From assembly GCA_964023275.1 (NCBI GenBank), contig OZ029918.1, positions 31,701,725 through 31,765,724 on the forward strand: a DNA stretch of 64,000 nt, in the 5' to 3' direction. Source of the stretch: Norana najaformis (taxonomy: Eukaryota; Annelida; Clitellata; Crassiclitellata; Hormogastridae). Within the stretch, counting starts at the first letter, position 1, and the number at the start of each line of letters is the position of its first letter. The notes under the pieces are model-generated. The model had not been told where the DNA came from and made no database searches. It worked only from the letters and a program-made list of their open reading frames with translations. A program made the translations under genes and the position numbers. This document shows, piece by piece, positions 13,071 through 26,900 of this stretch.

Positions 13071-14380
13071 GAGACCCTTAAGGGCCATGTATGGGTTCCT
13101 TATGAACCCATATATGACTACACTTGCCTGAGTCGTGCATTTTCTCGATATAGGCGAATCTGTATTTGTATATGCAGAATTTCCGGAATTTCGCGAATCT
13201 GTATTTGAATCTGTAATCAAGGAGTGTGACTGCCAGAGTGCAACTAGATTCATTTTATGAGACCCATATGGACCAAGTACAGTTCCCTTATGGATCCTCA
13301 TGTCCATCCTCGCCTGAATTGTGCATTCTGCTTCTACAGGCGAATCTGTATTTGTATATGCTGATTTTCCGGATTTTGGCGAATCTGTATTTGAATCTGT
13401 ATACGAGGAGTGCGGCTGCCAGAGTGCAAATATATACATTTGATGAGACCCATATGGACCACGTATGGGTTCTTTATGTACCCTCATGACCATCCTCGCC
13501 TGAATTGTGCATTCTGCTTCTACAGGCGAATCTGTATTTGTATATGCTGATTTTCCGGATTTTGGCGAATCTGTATTTGAATCTGTATACGAGGAGTGCA
13601 GCTGCCAGAGTGCAAATATATTCATTTTATGAGACCCATATGGACCACGTATGGGTTCTTTATGTACCCTCATGACCATCCTCGCCTGAATTGTGCATTC
13701 TGCTTCTACAGGCGAATCTGTATTTGTATATGCTGATTTTCCGGATTTTGGCGAATCTGTATTTGAATCTGTATACGAGGAGTGCAGTTGCCAGAGTGCA
13801 AATATATCCATTTGATGAGACCCATATGGACCACGTATGGGTTCTTTATGTACCCTCATGACCATCCTGGCCTGAATTGTGCATTCTGCTTCTACAGGCG
13901 AATCTGTATTTGTATATGCTGATTTTCCGGATTTTGGCGAATCTGTATTTGAATCTGTATTCGAGGAGTGCAGCTGCCAGAGTGCAAATATATTCATTTT
14001 ATGAGACCCATATGGACCAAGTACAGTTCCCTTATGGATCCTCATGTCTATCCTGGCCTGAATTGTGCATTCTGCTTCTATAGGCGAATCTGTATTTGTA
14101 TATGCTGATTTTCCGGATTTTGGCGAACCTGTATTTGAATCTGTATACGAGGAGTGCGGCTGCCAGAGTGCAAATATATCCATTTGATGAGACCCATATG
14201 GACCACGTATGGGTTCTTTATGTACCCTCATGACCATCCTCGCCTGAATTGTGCATTCTGCTTCTACAGGCGAATCTGTATTTGTATATGCTGCATTTCC
14301 GGATTTTGGCGACTCTGTGTTCAAGCACTGTGACTGCCAGATTGGAAATAGATTCATTTGATGACACCCATATGGACGGT
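13071..14380 (-). repeat. Right arm: 186-bp tandem repeat, about 7 copies, inverted
   Basis: The landmark GAGACCC (complement of the left-arm landmark) recurs at 13071, 13259, 13445, 13631, 13817, 14003 and 14189, with spacing 188 then 186 five times. A degenerate outermost copy at 14363 is 174 bases on. Inner copies are near identical, while the outermost and innermost are diverged, the pattern left by unequal exchange. A 511-codon open frame on the minus strand (12906-14441) runs through the array only because the unit is a multiple of three without stops. Confidence 0.92.
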
Positions 14381-14556
14381 GTATGTGTTCGATATACATT
14401 TGGCGAACAATCCAGTTCCAATTCGTTCGTGAACGTTTCAATCAATGACTCGTGGTACGCATTTTTGTTGAAGCATTACATTTCCCTAGGTGACGCTCTA
14501 GTAACCCGGAATCCGGATATGTATTTATATTTGTATTTGTATTTGTTGATAGGTTT

Positions 14557-16898
14557 CGCCGCGTCCTAAATCGTAGCACAGTCTCTGTGTATAAATAATC
14601 GAAAGGAAAAGTTTCGTTTTCTTTTTTCGCGATCGTCACGTGATTTTCACAAAATCGTCGGTGGCGGATTTTACTCTGACGCGATGGTGAGATCGCGGTT
14701 TTTCGCCTTTTAATCTGTCTTTCTCTGACGATCATGTCTTGATCTGCTGTCTCATGATCATCGCTCATGATTGATGGATCGATCATTTCATTATCACTTT
14801 ACTAAACTCTATGATCTCTCTATATACTGTACCCATGGTTATACCACAGAGTGGCTGGTAGGAAGTATCAGTTCAGGGTCAGTAATCGTAATCGTAAGTT
14901 TCGAGTTTACGGTAACATTACTGACCATAAATTGATATTTCTTACAAGACACTCTACAGTGTTACCGTGGGCATACGGGTCATGCATTAAGGGCCTACAG
15001 GAAAACCCAGGCCAAGATCCGCAGAGAAAGCCCCCTAAAGCCGGAACCATCATCGACCAGGCCCAATAAAACGGCAGCCAACTGAGAAACCCAGCCCTAG
15101 GGTCTGAAATGTATAGTTTTGCTAGTAGTATGCACTGGATTCACTACACAGCTTTCAAATCAAACTAATCGGAATTTTATAGAATTCAAAAATAATGTGT
15201 TGAGCAAAGTGCATTGAAACGCTGAGACTGGTGGTTGATGTCAAAAGACAGGCCTACAAGGAATGTTGGGGTCACCCGATTTCGGAAAAAATTTGCAGCA
15301 GACATTTAACAATATCAAACCATTGATCAATTTCGCTTAAGTTTGACTTAAGCGAAATGTTTGGTGGCGAGCAGCATATGATTATGGGGAGTGGTGTACA
15401 GTGCATAACATGGTGTCAGAATATAATAACGCAAGCTTACTTTATGTAACACTGTGCATAAAGTAATTTTTCCATTCACTAGAGATGGTACGAGCTGGCA
15501 GACTGTTCAACAAGAATGACTGGGCAATGAGAATAATTAGTAAAATTATGGATGGTATTTTGTTGAGGGCTTAGTACTGCAGTCATACTTGAAATTGCTT
15601 TACTATTGAACTGTGCTATATAAATTGTCATCTTTACAATATACAGTATCATGATACATTATATTGCCTGCATCCCCTGTCTTAATTCCAGATAAGTATT
15701 GGTCTCTGACATGCATTCATCTTTTACACATCGGATTGAGCTTACTTATTTCTAATCTACAGAAAGCATCAGTTGATGGTGGCTTCCTTTCAGTTTAGTA
15801 ACAAGCAGTTGAAGCAAATTCTATGATCTTTGCTTGACATTGCTTTTGTGGTGTGTTTCAAGACTGCTTTCAAATCAAAACCCATGATGACCTAGAACAG
15901 AATGGAAGTACACTGTTTTTATTGCTGTTGTGCTACTTAAAATTTAAGTTAAACTTTTAAAGTATATAGCACGTTTTCCAGAAAAAACTAGTCAGCAACA
16001 CAGAGTTTTAATAAAGCATCCTCAGAAAACTTTAGTTTAAGCTGCAAATAATGCAGGTTTACACATCTACTTCCCAATCTAAACTAAGCTTGCCATCATT
16101 CAGTGTCTAGCTTTCTTAGCTCTTGTTTAAACAAAGAAGATGGCTGCCCGCTGGGAAACATATAAAGCAACTTAGCAATTTGTCATTTACATAATTACAC
16201 AATTTTTCCCTTAACTTTTAAAATACATCATGGAAGCCAACTGACTCATTTCTTTGTCATATTTCTTTTTGGCACAACAGTTTAATAATTCAGTGATCAT
16301 ACTTGGACTATTTTATTTATGCTGGTGTTTCATACTAATTGGCTCTGATACATATATATATTTACACATACACACACATACACGCACACACGATGCATTT
16401 GTGTACGTGTTGTATATACTGTAGAGCCCACTCACTGTGAAATTCAATTTATGGCCTAATAAATTATGTTAAGATGGACTTTCCAAAACATCGTGATGTT
16501 GCAGTTTTGTGTATGCACCTGTAACTATCAGGGCAGTGACAATCTTTTAATTTCCCTCATTAGTCTTTGCATTCGGCAGAGTTGACGGATGTAGTCATGT
16601 CTTGTTGTTTTAGTCACTGCTAGAAAATAGGTATTGATGCTGTCATCTTTTTCACTTGTGCTGTTACGCTTTTAGTTTCTTTGTAGTTACTTGCCAAGAT
16701 CGAAAGCTTAGGAATTATTTTTTATCGGTTTGTATTTTACGCAATGACATCAACAAATAGAGTATTTATATTCTCCAATTTTCTTGTATTGCATGAAACA
16801 GTTGGCTGCTCAGGCTTTCGGTTTTGAAACTTTAGTGGTGTTTTTGCAAAATAATTTTAGAATTAAAAATTGAAGCGGGGAACGTTCAGGCTTCCAAC
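14557..16898. other. Upstream region of JAK, no gene seen
   Basis: This 2.3-kb stretch has no convincing coding segment. A perfect 12-base hairpin (ATTTCGCTTAAG, 5-base loop, complement) lies at 15330-15358. A short CA/TA-rich microsatellite is at 16350-16400. The 5' UTR and promoter of JAK must lie in or upstream of it, but no TATA box or initiator can be called with confidence. Confidence 0.5.
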
Positions 16899-19800
16899 AT
16901 GGGTGATGTTTCTGGTGTAGAGATGAGCTTTGATTCTGTAAACTATGAGATTCACACTTCATCTTCTGTACCAACTGATCTGAGTGGAATAGTAATCTTA
17001 TGTTACAATCATGGCATAGAATTTCGGTATCGTTTTGTGTGGGTTAAATTGAAAAATGATACCAGTGCAGACACGTTCAGCTGTGAATTTCTGCGAAATT
17101 TTGCTCTGCATGTCTATTGCAAAGTTACGCCATTTGCCGCCCACCTCTTTCATCTTTTCAATGAGACAGGAAAACATCTGGTTCCACTTGGAAAACTTGT
17201 CAGCAGCCAGTCGACTTTCTTGCTGAGAATGATCTGGAAGCCTCAGGATTTGATGAAACTGCACAGCGCGGATCCTGCCGCCCTGCAGTATCTCTACCAC
17301 CAGTGTCACGACGACTTTGTATACGGTGACACCATCGAAAGAATATCCTTGAAGCAGAGAACTTATGAGTCGCTTCTAGGACTGGTGATTTTCGATATGG
17401 TGGCCTTTGCCTTGAATTCTGAGCCGAAGATTGAGCTGAAAGAGCTGAAGCAAAGATACCGTGCGAGACAGTTTATGAACCAAAAAATCCTGACGGATAT
17501 TGAGCCAACGAAGAGGTTCAGGTTCCTTTACCAGATCTTCAACACATTCCGAATCAACCGCATCTGCCGTCAGAACCTTGGAAAGCACTACCGAGATTTT
17601 AGTAGCCAAGGATCGGAGAACTCGGATGAGGGAGCACTGAATGTCATGCTCAGTTACATCAAAGCGATTACGGACAAAGTGCCCAACTATTTCATCATCA
17701 CTGGACAGATGGCTGACAAAGATAAAATGGTCGTCATTGACCATCCACAAAACAGAATCTATGTCCGACATTCTGATGGCGCAAAGGCAAGTTAATTGAG
17801 TTAATGTATTATGAAATTTAAGAGGGTGTAATATGTTTTTTAAAACCCTGTGTACATTGTTGCCTTTCACACATGGAAGCATGAGTCTTATATCTTATTA
17901 TTTATTCAGGCTGCCTAGTTTGTCTCTGCAATTATTCTTTAAATAATTTTGGTAAGTTACTGCAAATTTTGATATTTTAGGTGCTCTTGTTTACACAAGT
18001 GTACCTTAAGATTTGCTTAATTTTTGTTGGTACTATCAAACTTGCTAAAATTACTAATACCCTATGATATTCTATCGGTATTAATAGGTTTTCTGTATCG
18101 AACTGTTATAAATAATGTTGTTTTTATTTCAAACCATTGTGTAATTATATTCCAGTGCTTGATACTTACATGTGTGTATGTATACTTGCAACTGTGTATG
18201 TGTGTATGCATGTATGTGTTTATCAGAATATTTATATAGCGTCTTTTGAAAACACCTGAAAATGTTGCTTATGTGGAATCCGCATAATTGTCTATTTGTG
18301 GAATTCTTGCCTTTTGCTGCTGATGCTCTTCGTGAACTGAATTCTGATAACGCTGTTTGCTGCTTTTACTGTATCGTTCATACGTGAACAGTTGTCATGC
18401 GCTTACTTACTTGTATACATTTTCGCTCATAAAATGTGGTTGTTATGCCAGGAAAGATTACTTACTTAACTACTTGTTTTTAGCACAGCACGAGACTATA
18501 CGCAGTGGGTTGCTATTTACATTTTTTTTAATTCACAAGACACTTTGGTATTGTACTGACAGGAGGAATTGTTTGACATAACAAAGCTGCAAAGGTGTGA
18601 GGGGATTGGGCTATCCGTGGCGCAAGTAACAAATGAAAATAGTGAGCTGAACGAAGTCTGGACGCTACATCTGCACATCACAAAGCCACAGCATGACTGG
18701 AAGGTAACCAGTATATACCAGTGTGCTGGAACCAGCGCTTCTCGTTATAGTATAAAGTCTGACAGAACACGGTTGCAAACATGGATTCCGCGTTCAGCCA
18801 CGGAATTCAATTTTGATATAATGCAACCTGCAGTAGTCATATCGCAGATACTTCGTGTGGCTGCAAACCGAATCATCATAAGGAGACTCCAGAGTGATTA
18901 ATTATTAAGTCTGCGTTATGAATTAATTTTTTTATTCTTCCCATTTCTCTCAGCTTAAACACAACCCACCCTAACAGTTCCTCTTCCCCTTCTGTCTTTG
19001 GTCTTCTGGCAACCGGACTTTGTTCGTGACGTGGCATCTTTGGACAACCCCACTGACTTGATACATCGCTCATGAATAAGTGGTGCCCTGCACTTAGCTT
19101 TTAAGTAGCGCTTTAGATATTTTGAGTTTACGATTACAGTTATGCGGCCATCTTTGGGAGCCTCTGACCGCTCAACCGAACTTTGCAAAGGGATTTCAAC
19201 TGCAAACTACTGTTTTATTACAAATTAGCCGTTGAAACCTTTATCTGATATTATGAAAATGGCGCTTTTGAAGTTCCCAGTGTTGATTCAATTGATAATG
19301 TTGCAAATGTTGACATCTTATTGGTTTTAGGATATTTAAGCAAATTCTTTTTTAAAATGAGATAGTGAAATGGGGATGATTTTTAATGCAAGATTTGTAT
19401 TTTCAACAGCGGTTCGATGTTGCGTTTGCAAGCTCGGATGAGGCTCATCATATAGGAGCAGCACTTGTATCACTGTATCAGGCAACGGTCCTGTACCCTT
19501 GCAATGAGCTTACGACCAATGAGCTTTTGGCTCCACCTAGTGTCATGAAACTCAAGAGGACTGGATGCCATGGTCCTCTGAGGTAAGCAGATTTTGCCTT
19601 TTAGAAGTTGAATTTGAAATTTCTTATTTGTTTATTGCACTTATTGCATGCACAAGATCAGTAAATCTGAATTTGTAGCACGAGGCAAGTGTGTGAAGAA
19701 CTTGTCCAGGGCCATGACGTGGAGTCCTCTCAGCAGGCAACAACCAGCAATCGTTGGATTTACAGACTCATTTTGGTACCGAATTGACGCACTCTTACAA

Positions 19801-20903
19801 CTGGCTTTATTTCTGTTTTTGTTTTGTGCAGGATCATGCGTAGCTTGACGGACCCTAGGACCTGCCTTTGCACGGCTGTTCTTTGTCTTTGCACTCACTT
19901 TCTAGACTCGGTTTGAGGGGAACGTGACTGGCACAGCCGCCTGGATCCCCTTGGAAGGTGTAGACATGTCTGAGGTTTTGTTTTCTTTGAATTCAGTGAC
20001 TCTGTCGCTCAGAAGCTGATGCTGAGCGCAACTGAACAACCCGGCTTCTATCTACTTCGACAGAGTCCTCAAAACTGGCAAGTCTACTATGTTGATGTCT
20101 ATGGCAGTTCACCCCAGCAGAATGACCCCCAGCAGAATGACCTCCAGCAGAATGACCCCCAGCAGAATGACCCCCAGCAGAGCCCTCCATCGTCCTCGTC
20201 TAGACCAGGCACAACTCATCTGCTGAAATATGTCATCCGCTCATCTGACCAAAAATTCAGAATCACTGGTAAGGAAAGTCAAGTTCGGTTTTTTCTTAGG
20301 GTCAGTACCAGCACTTTTGTAATTTTCTTCATGATTTCTGCGCTAAGAGACTGAAGTCAGTCCCCAAAAAATTCATCCAGTTGTTTGATTGTAAGTTAGT
20401 AATGCATTTGTTACCATACCATGTAGATCCATTAGCTGAAAGAGGACTCGTGAGCAAAGACTGATGCTGTTTGTGATCATCATCATCTGTGGTGATGCCC
20501 CTCTTTAGTGCACTATCATTTCTACAACATATTGCCAGCCGTTTCTATTTTGGGCTCATCTCCACGCTGTGTGAAGTCTGAAATTCAGCAGGCGCAGTTC
20601 AAACTCCAACGTTCATGTCCGTGTATGGTGAGGATGTCCAGATGGTTTCTTTGACCCTCTTTGGGGCCAGATATCATGTTGTGATGAAAGAAGTCTAATG
20701 TTAATACACCGTTTTCTGTACCTAGCATAGCCATACTGTTTCAGGACTTTGGCTTTTACAGTGTGAGCATTTCTTGACCATTCTTACATTGCTTTAGGCA
20801 CCAGGCACCAATTTTTTGTCTTTAGGAGAGAATTCAAAGAGCACAGCCATTCTCTGTATCCAGTATCCACAAACTGACACCATATCTTCATTTGTGTATG
20901 TAA

Positions 20904-20995
<92 letters not shown>

Positions 20996-23900
20996 GGTAT
21001 GTATCTGAACATTTGTTTACCACCTTTCATATAAACCTCTCAAAAGCCTATCTTCAGCCTTTCTCCATGCTGTGTGCAAACTCCAGTTGTTCCAGTTCCA
21101 AATCCTGATTATTCTGGTCAACATGTTTTTGGAACTACCATGTGACCTCTTTCTGGCTTTGGGGGCATTAGTCATCGCAGCCTATAGGACTCTCTTACAG
21201 TTCTAAGTGGAGCTCACGTGAATTTATCTTCTTTACACCTTATAAGTTGTTTAGTGAATTTATACCTTTATGAGTTATAAATGAATTTACTTTCTGAAAT
21301 GCGTGAAAGGTTTTGTTCCTAAATTTGATGACATTTGTAGAGTGTTATGATTTGAGTGTCGATGTCAACTGTCGGATTGAAGTGGATGAACCAGACTTCG
21401 GTTTGCTTTGTGGACCGAACAGTCTTTTATCCTACTATAAGTTGCCTGGAAAGACCATAATGCTTAAAGAATTTGTTCCGCCCTCTTTAAAGCACCGAGG
21501 TAAATTACTGTAAATGTGGATATGATATCAACATCATCATCATCATCATCATCGTTATCATCATGTTCTTTACAACCATTGATTTGTTTATCATCAGTCA
21601 TTATAATTAGTTTGTGATGAATTTTCAAATAAAATGGTGTTCTAGTTTTATAAAATTATTATTATTATTATTTTTATTATTATGCATTATATTATTATTA
21701 TTATTATCATTATCATTATTATTATTAATTATTATTACAAATATATCCAGTTGTTACTTTTATTATTATATCTTATTATCACAAAAACTACTTATGCTTG
21801 GTTTAGCAAAGTATTTTGATAAAATAATAAATCCGAAACCATTTTCCTGTTTTATAAAATGCTAAATAGTGATCGTGAGTATTGCAGAGGCATTAGCAGC
21901 AGTGTATTTCAGTTCTTTATTCTTATTATCCTTCTGTTTCAACTGTATTTCTGTGATTAATCTACAGCTGGATTTCCGATTGAGGTTGAAGTAACGTCTG
22001 AAAAGCAGACAACTCCAACGGAGAACAGTTGCATCCAAGCGCACTTCATTCCCTCCCGTGAACTGGAAATATCTACGAGACCTGCAAACCTAATTGGTAG
22101 GCTTCCTGCTCTTATTCACGAACGCAGACAATGGTCGTGATCCAAAGCACAAAAGACCTTGCCACTGTTGTAGTATGTGAGGTGGGCACCTGTGAGAGGT
22201 TCTTAAAATAGCCTGGTATATTTGGACATATATATTACTGTATATATGTACTGTATCATGATATTATATATAATGTATACATGCCCAGATATACATGTAT
22301 ATATCTTAATATGTATATACATTATATGTACTATTATGCATAAATACATATATATTTTCAGAATTATATATAATTATTATAATTATATACATGCATAAAT
22401 ACATCCAATCCTTGACAGCTCTGGCTGTAAGAGCTGTGCGACTAAAGTGCCTAAAAACGAAATTCAATAAAATTCAATAAATTTAAATAAAATAAAATTC
22501 AGTAAAATTGACCTTTGTGCTTGAACATAGTATGCATTTGGCCCAGACTTTCTGTTTGGATTATGTATGCCCACAGTTGTAAACTATAGAACTGATGCCA
22601 GTTGTGCTGTGATGCAACTTGCAACTCAGAGCGACCTTCATGTTCCAGCTACTGAAACTAAGTAGACAGGAAGTTTCATGGTTGTTAGACCAGCTGTATG
22701 GAATTGCAATGCCACAGAGCAATTGTGGCTTCTTCCATTGATCAGTTCTGAAGAGACTCAGAACTACTGTGTTCCATCAGTTGTACCCATGTGACTGATT
22801 AGGTTAGTGCATGTCAGCCTTGAAAGTAAAATTGCTTGTATTGTAATATTAACAGATACATCAATAATCGTGTTGAATTTATGATATTTTTTGCTTATTA
22901 TTTATATGCGTCATTTGGCTTTTAATGTGGAGAGTACGTGTTCGAGCGTATCTGAGATGGTTACTGTGTAGGGACCTTTACTGAGTCCTTTGCTCATAAT
23001 TCCTCGGCACCATCAATTGATGCTTAGTCATAGGTAGTGGTACTTTATAAATGCAGAAATAATAGATAATAACATTGTACTTGTTTATGTACTGTGCTCT
23101 TGACTGGTTTTGTGTTGTCAGATCGGGAGTGCCTCTGATGAGTCTCTGTGGAAGAGGCGCTGTATAAATCAGTAATAACAAATACAAATTACAGTAATAG
23201 TTACAGTTGTCAATATTTTGTTGTGTTTGGTCTTTTAGGTGAAGGGCAGTTCACACGGGTTTACAGGGCTCATTGGAAGCGGAAAACAGTTGCAGTGAAG
23301 ATGATTAAAGAGACAGAAGATTCTCTGAAATTAGAAGCAAGTCAAAACATTTAGAGCTTTTTACTAACTCCTGTTTTAAGATGTGTCTGTGTTTGTAATA
23401 AGCCTTTAGATTTTGGTAATGTAATATAATGTAAGCCTTTAGATTTTGGTAATGTAATATAATGTAAGTCTTTAGATTTTGGTAATGTAATATATTGTAA
23501 TCTTATCTTAGGACTTATATAATGCCTTAATGTAATGTGGTATGTCTGTGAGGATATCCCTACTGACTACAGAATGCCCACACATTTATAAGTTTAACTG
23601 AACGATTCTTCAGACATTGGATTTTAGAGAACAACCAAATGTCATATTTGTAATAAAGACTCGTAATAAAGGAGCAGTTACTGACCTACCTTAATTATTA
23701 ATCGTGTGGTCAGTAAACTTATATAGCACCTCTGTAAGATATCTTTGTCTGTGTGTCCTTCTGGTGAGGGATGCTACGACACTTGAAAACTGTTCTCTTT
23801 CGCTGGTGATGGGCTGAAAGTGCCTCTGAGTGGATGTTATAAAGAGGTGCTATATAAATGCTCTGAATGAATGAATATCTACTGAGAAGGGTGAGTTGGT

Positions 23901-26900
23901 GGGCACATTACCCGGCTTGCACTGACTGATCCATATCAAGATCTCAAAACAGATGTGCTTTGGATGGGCAGTCGTCGAAGCACATCATGCTTTTAATTAG
24001 AGCCTAAATAAATTTGTAGATGATGCCAAACATTAGGCTATGTAAAACGTGTAAGGTACGACAAAGCTACACTTTACAACCAAACACTGGACAACCAAAA
24101 CTCTAGAAACCAAACACTGAACAATCACAACACTAAGTCCACCAAAATACTAGACAACCAAAACACTAGACAACCAACAAGAAGACAACCAAAACACTAA
24201 GACAGCCAAACACTGGAAAGCCAAAACACTAGAACAGTGGTTCTCAAACTTGTTCAGACTGTGGCTTACTTGGCAAAGCAAATTTCTGTTGCAGCACACC
24301 TATGTTCTTAATTCTGGACTTTCGTGTAATTAACTGCAAATTTATTGTAGGCCTATTTTACAGTTATGCTACGTTGACTATATTCAAATCCTATTACAAT
24401 ATAACCAGTATTACATAAATATTAGGCTGACGGAATTTTTTTTTCAAATATAATTGCATAAATATGCTAAAGTGTGCTGTAATATAGACGAAAACATATT
24501 TTACTATCAGAATTTGGTGGCACACCTCTAAATCTCTCATGGCATGTTGGTGTGCTGCGGCACACAGTTTGAGAAACTCTTCGCTAGAAATCCAAAATAC
24601 TAAGTTAGCCAAAAACATCCGACAACCAAAACACTGGAGAACAGTAGCGTTATAGGCAATCAACTCACTAGACAACAAAACGGTTGCTTTCCATTATTCA
24701 CCTGAAGTATTGCCTTCACATGCTGTTGTTCCTGTTTTAAAATGTCCTTCATGTTTTAAAATGTTTTCAGCGCCAGCTTCAAATGTCGCTGAGTCGAATT
24801 CTTGGACTTCGGAGCAAGTTTATAATAGACGTTTATGGGTTTTCAGTTGACAGTATGACTCAGTATGTGCTTTTGGAATTCTGTTCACTTGGCTGCATTT
24901 CCAGTTTTCTTGTTGGCGCTGATGTACGGAGAAAGCTGAAGAAGAAGCATCTGTTCAAGGCACAGCGCCAAATGCTTAATGGACTGGAATTTCTGGTACT
25001 CTTTTTATCTGTATGGATGGTGATAATTATGCTAGATCTTAACACCCAGTAATGTAATGAGAGATGTAATTAAATTAAGTATACTCTATCTAACTTCCCA
25101 CCAAACCTAAGATATGGTGGTGGAATGTCTGCACTTTTTGCCCGGTTTAAAAGTGCTGTTCTGTACAGTTGCAATGAGATTGTTATAGAATTTCAGTTCT
25201 GCTGCATTGTATTGTATTGTGATTTTCAGATAAAAATGATTTGACCAAACTGATACTTCCAAACTATTTTAGTATGTTATACGTGTCTTTTAGGCCTTAT
25301 CAATCAAGTCAGGGTCGTTCTGTGATTTTATAACACAATACTATAAAGTACAACTAAAATTTATTAATGCCCTTCTTACAAAGTTCAGAAGTGCACTTGA
25401 AGCTGGGTCATGTAAGTATTAAGAACCATAAGCAGACTGGAAGAGGTAGATTTTAAGGTTAGAGCGAAAGATAGCTCAGTAGGAGATTCGCGAACATAAG
25501 GAGGTAGAGAGTTCCAGATGGAGGGACCAGCAACTGTGAATGAAATAACACCAAGCAAAGCTTTATTTCAACTTTTTCAGCATGATCATGGCTCCTACCA
25601 CGGAAATCTGCGATGCTGCAACATCTTTGTGATGTCGTTCAGCGACCACGACATGGTCGTCAAACTCGCTGATCCTGGTCTGAAAATTGAAAGTGCTTCG
25701 ACCAACAGGTTAGATAAGCAGTCGTCTTTTTTGATTTCAATTGGAACATCATTTCTGAAACTGAAATTCTTTATCCACTACTTGGTAATCTAATCAGCTG
25801 CACTCTTAGTCTGTGTTCTAACAGCTGCTGAAAGGACTTCATGTAACAACCCTGGTCAGACCGTTTGCTCTCTGTGTATGTCACCCAGCAGTGTAATCTG
25901 ATACTGGGAAAAGCTAGGAAGTATATGGCAAGTCTTGCAATGCACTGGCTCAACGTCCAGGACTGTGGAATGCGTCCAGTGCTGGCTCAAGGGCTGAAGA
26001 GCTGGAAATGAGCTTCTTCCCCATGTCCCACTATGAGACATTGGAGCTTTAATTTTTACTGCAGTATTATTAATTGCTTCTTTTGTCGTTGTTTTTACTG
26101 TTACCAAAATGTGAGATTTCCAATCAACCTGGCTGTCTGGTGTGGGGTTGATGATACATATCTTTTATAATTATTCAAACTGTAGACGAGGTTCAGTTAT
26201 CAAAACCTAGATCTGATGTACTGATGATGATGCAATGTACTTATTACCTATTAATGGGTATAACTTTTGTAGATTAAATGTTTCAAAAGCCGTGGAAATG
26301 AGGGAGGACCTGCATTCCTATGCAAGCACGGTTTGCGAGATGTACTCAGTATGGACACCACAGGAGAGAATAATTATAAGCGTATGTTCATACAGTATTG
26401 TGTTTTCAGTTTGTGCTGTAGTTTATTATCTAATCTAAGCATATCTAATCATGAATATTCTGTTGCGTGTATATTTATACATGTATATCTGTTTGTGTCT
26501 GGCTATTTATATAGGTACTTTTAACAATCTCAGAAAGGTGCCAAGGTCATATGTGATCGAATATTCGTACTTTAATTATTAGAAAGCCTTATAATTGGGA
26601 TAAGTTTTCTGCCTTATTATTTGCAGTTTAGTCATAGCTGATCATATCTAATTTAATCATATCGTTATTAATTGTATCAGTAATAGAAGGTATGTGATAG
26701 TCTGCTGGGTAGCACGCTGAACTGTGAATGTAGAGGTCAAGGATTAAAAACCCCACCAGGGCAGAGAGCTGTTCTACTGGCGACCCCTAGTGAACTTGGC
26801 TGTGAAACAAGTACAGTGACTGTACACTGTTGTTGGGAAGTACAGACCGTGAGGGAGAGGATAGGCCACCCACCTTCTATGCCAAAGCTGAGAAAATTGC

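Larger units (their letters stand above)
16899..19582 (+). other. JAK: JAK FERM domain exons (1-3)
   Basis: Residues 1-400. The first exon (296 codons) carries F1 and F2, recognised by [31 protein letters not shown] and the helical [14 protein letters not shown]. Exons 2 and 3 carry F3, ending with [10 protein letters not shown] and [10 protein letters not shown], which line up with the segment just before the SH2 domain in vertebrate JAKs. FERM is the receptor-binding part. The sequence is far from vertebrate JAKs, as is usual for this domain in invertebrates. Confidence 0.88.
19570..21499 (+). other. JAK: JAK SH2 domain exons (3-5) with QQNDP repeat
   Basis: The domain opens with CHGPL at the exon 3/4 junction, as in vertebrate JAKs (CHGPI). 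The GFYLLRQS strand carries the phosphate-binding arginine at residue 422, close to Arg426 of human JAK2. After the VYYVDVYG strand there is an insert of four QQND(P/L) pentapeptides and a Ser-rich run (residues 440-470), coded by a 15-bp tandem repeat at about 20115-20180. The domain resumes with [10 protein letters not shown] and ends with a LLSYYKLPG segment in exon 5. Confidence 0.88.
23337..24770 (+). other. JAK: JAK intron 7, probable GC-AG intron carrying a hAT MITE
   Basis: Exon 7 ends at GAA before GCAAGT (23337). A GT donor three bases on would break the frame with exon 8, which starts in phase 0 at 24771. The intron contains a 33-bp triple repeat (23402-23503), an ACAACCAAAACACTAG-type degenerate repeat (24060-24234 and 24590-24680) and a hAT MITE inside that repeat. 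Confidence 0.65.

Noticed and set aside
14932-15068. A 2A-like peptide (GLQENPGQ) in a 72-codon frame near 15000
   Set aside because: Real 2A motifs need D(V/I)ExNPGP. Here the key Asp, Glu and final Pro are absent and no retroelement protein surrounds it. It may be a relic of a LINE start, but chance is as likely.
15330-15358. Perfect 12-base hairpin as a regulatory RNA or terminator
   Set aside because: It is a single isolated palindrome in non-coding DNA with no conserved context. Bacterial-type terminators do not apply here.
26333-26400. Use of an alternative donor (TCA|GTATGG at 26349) for JAK exon 10
   Set aside because: It keeps frame but deletes 11 residues that resemble the pseudokinase C-lobe. 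The AGC|GTATGT donor at 26382 is stronger. It remains possible as an alternative form.
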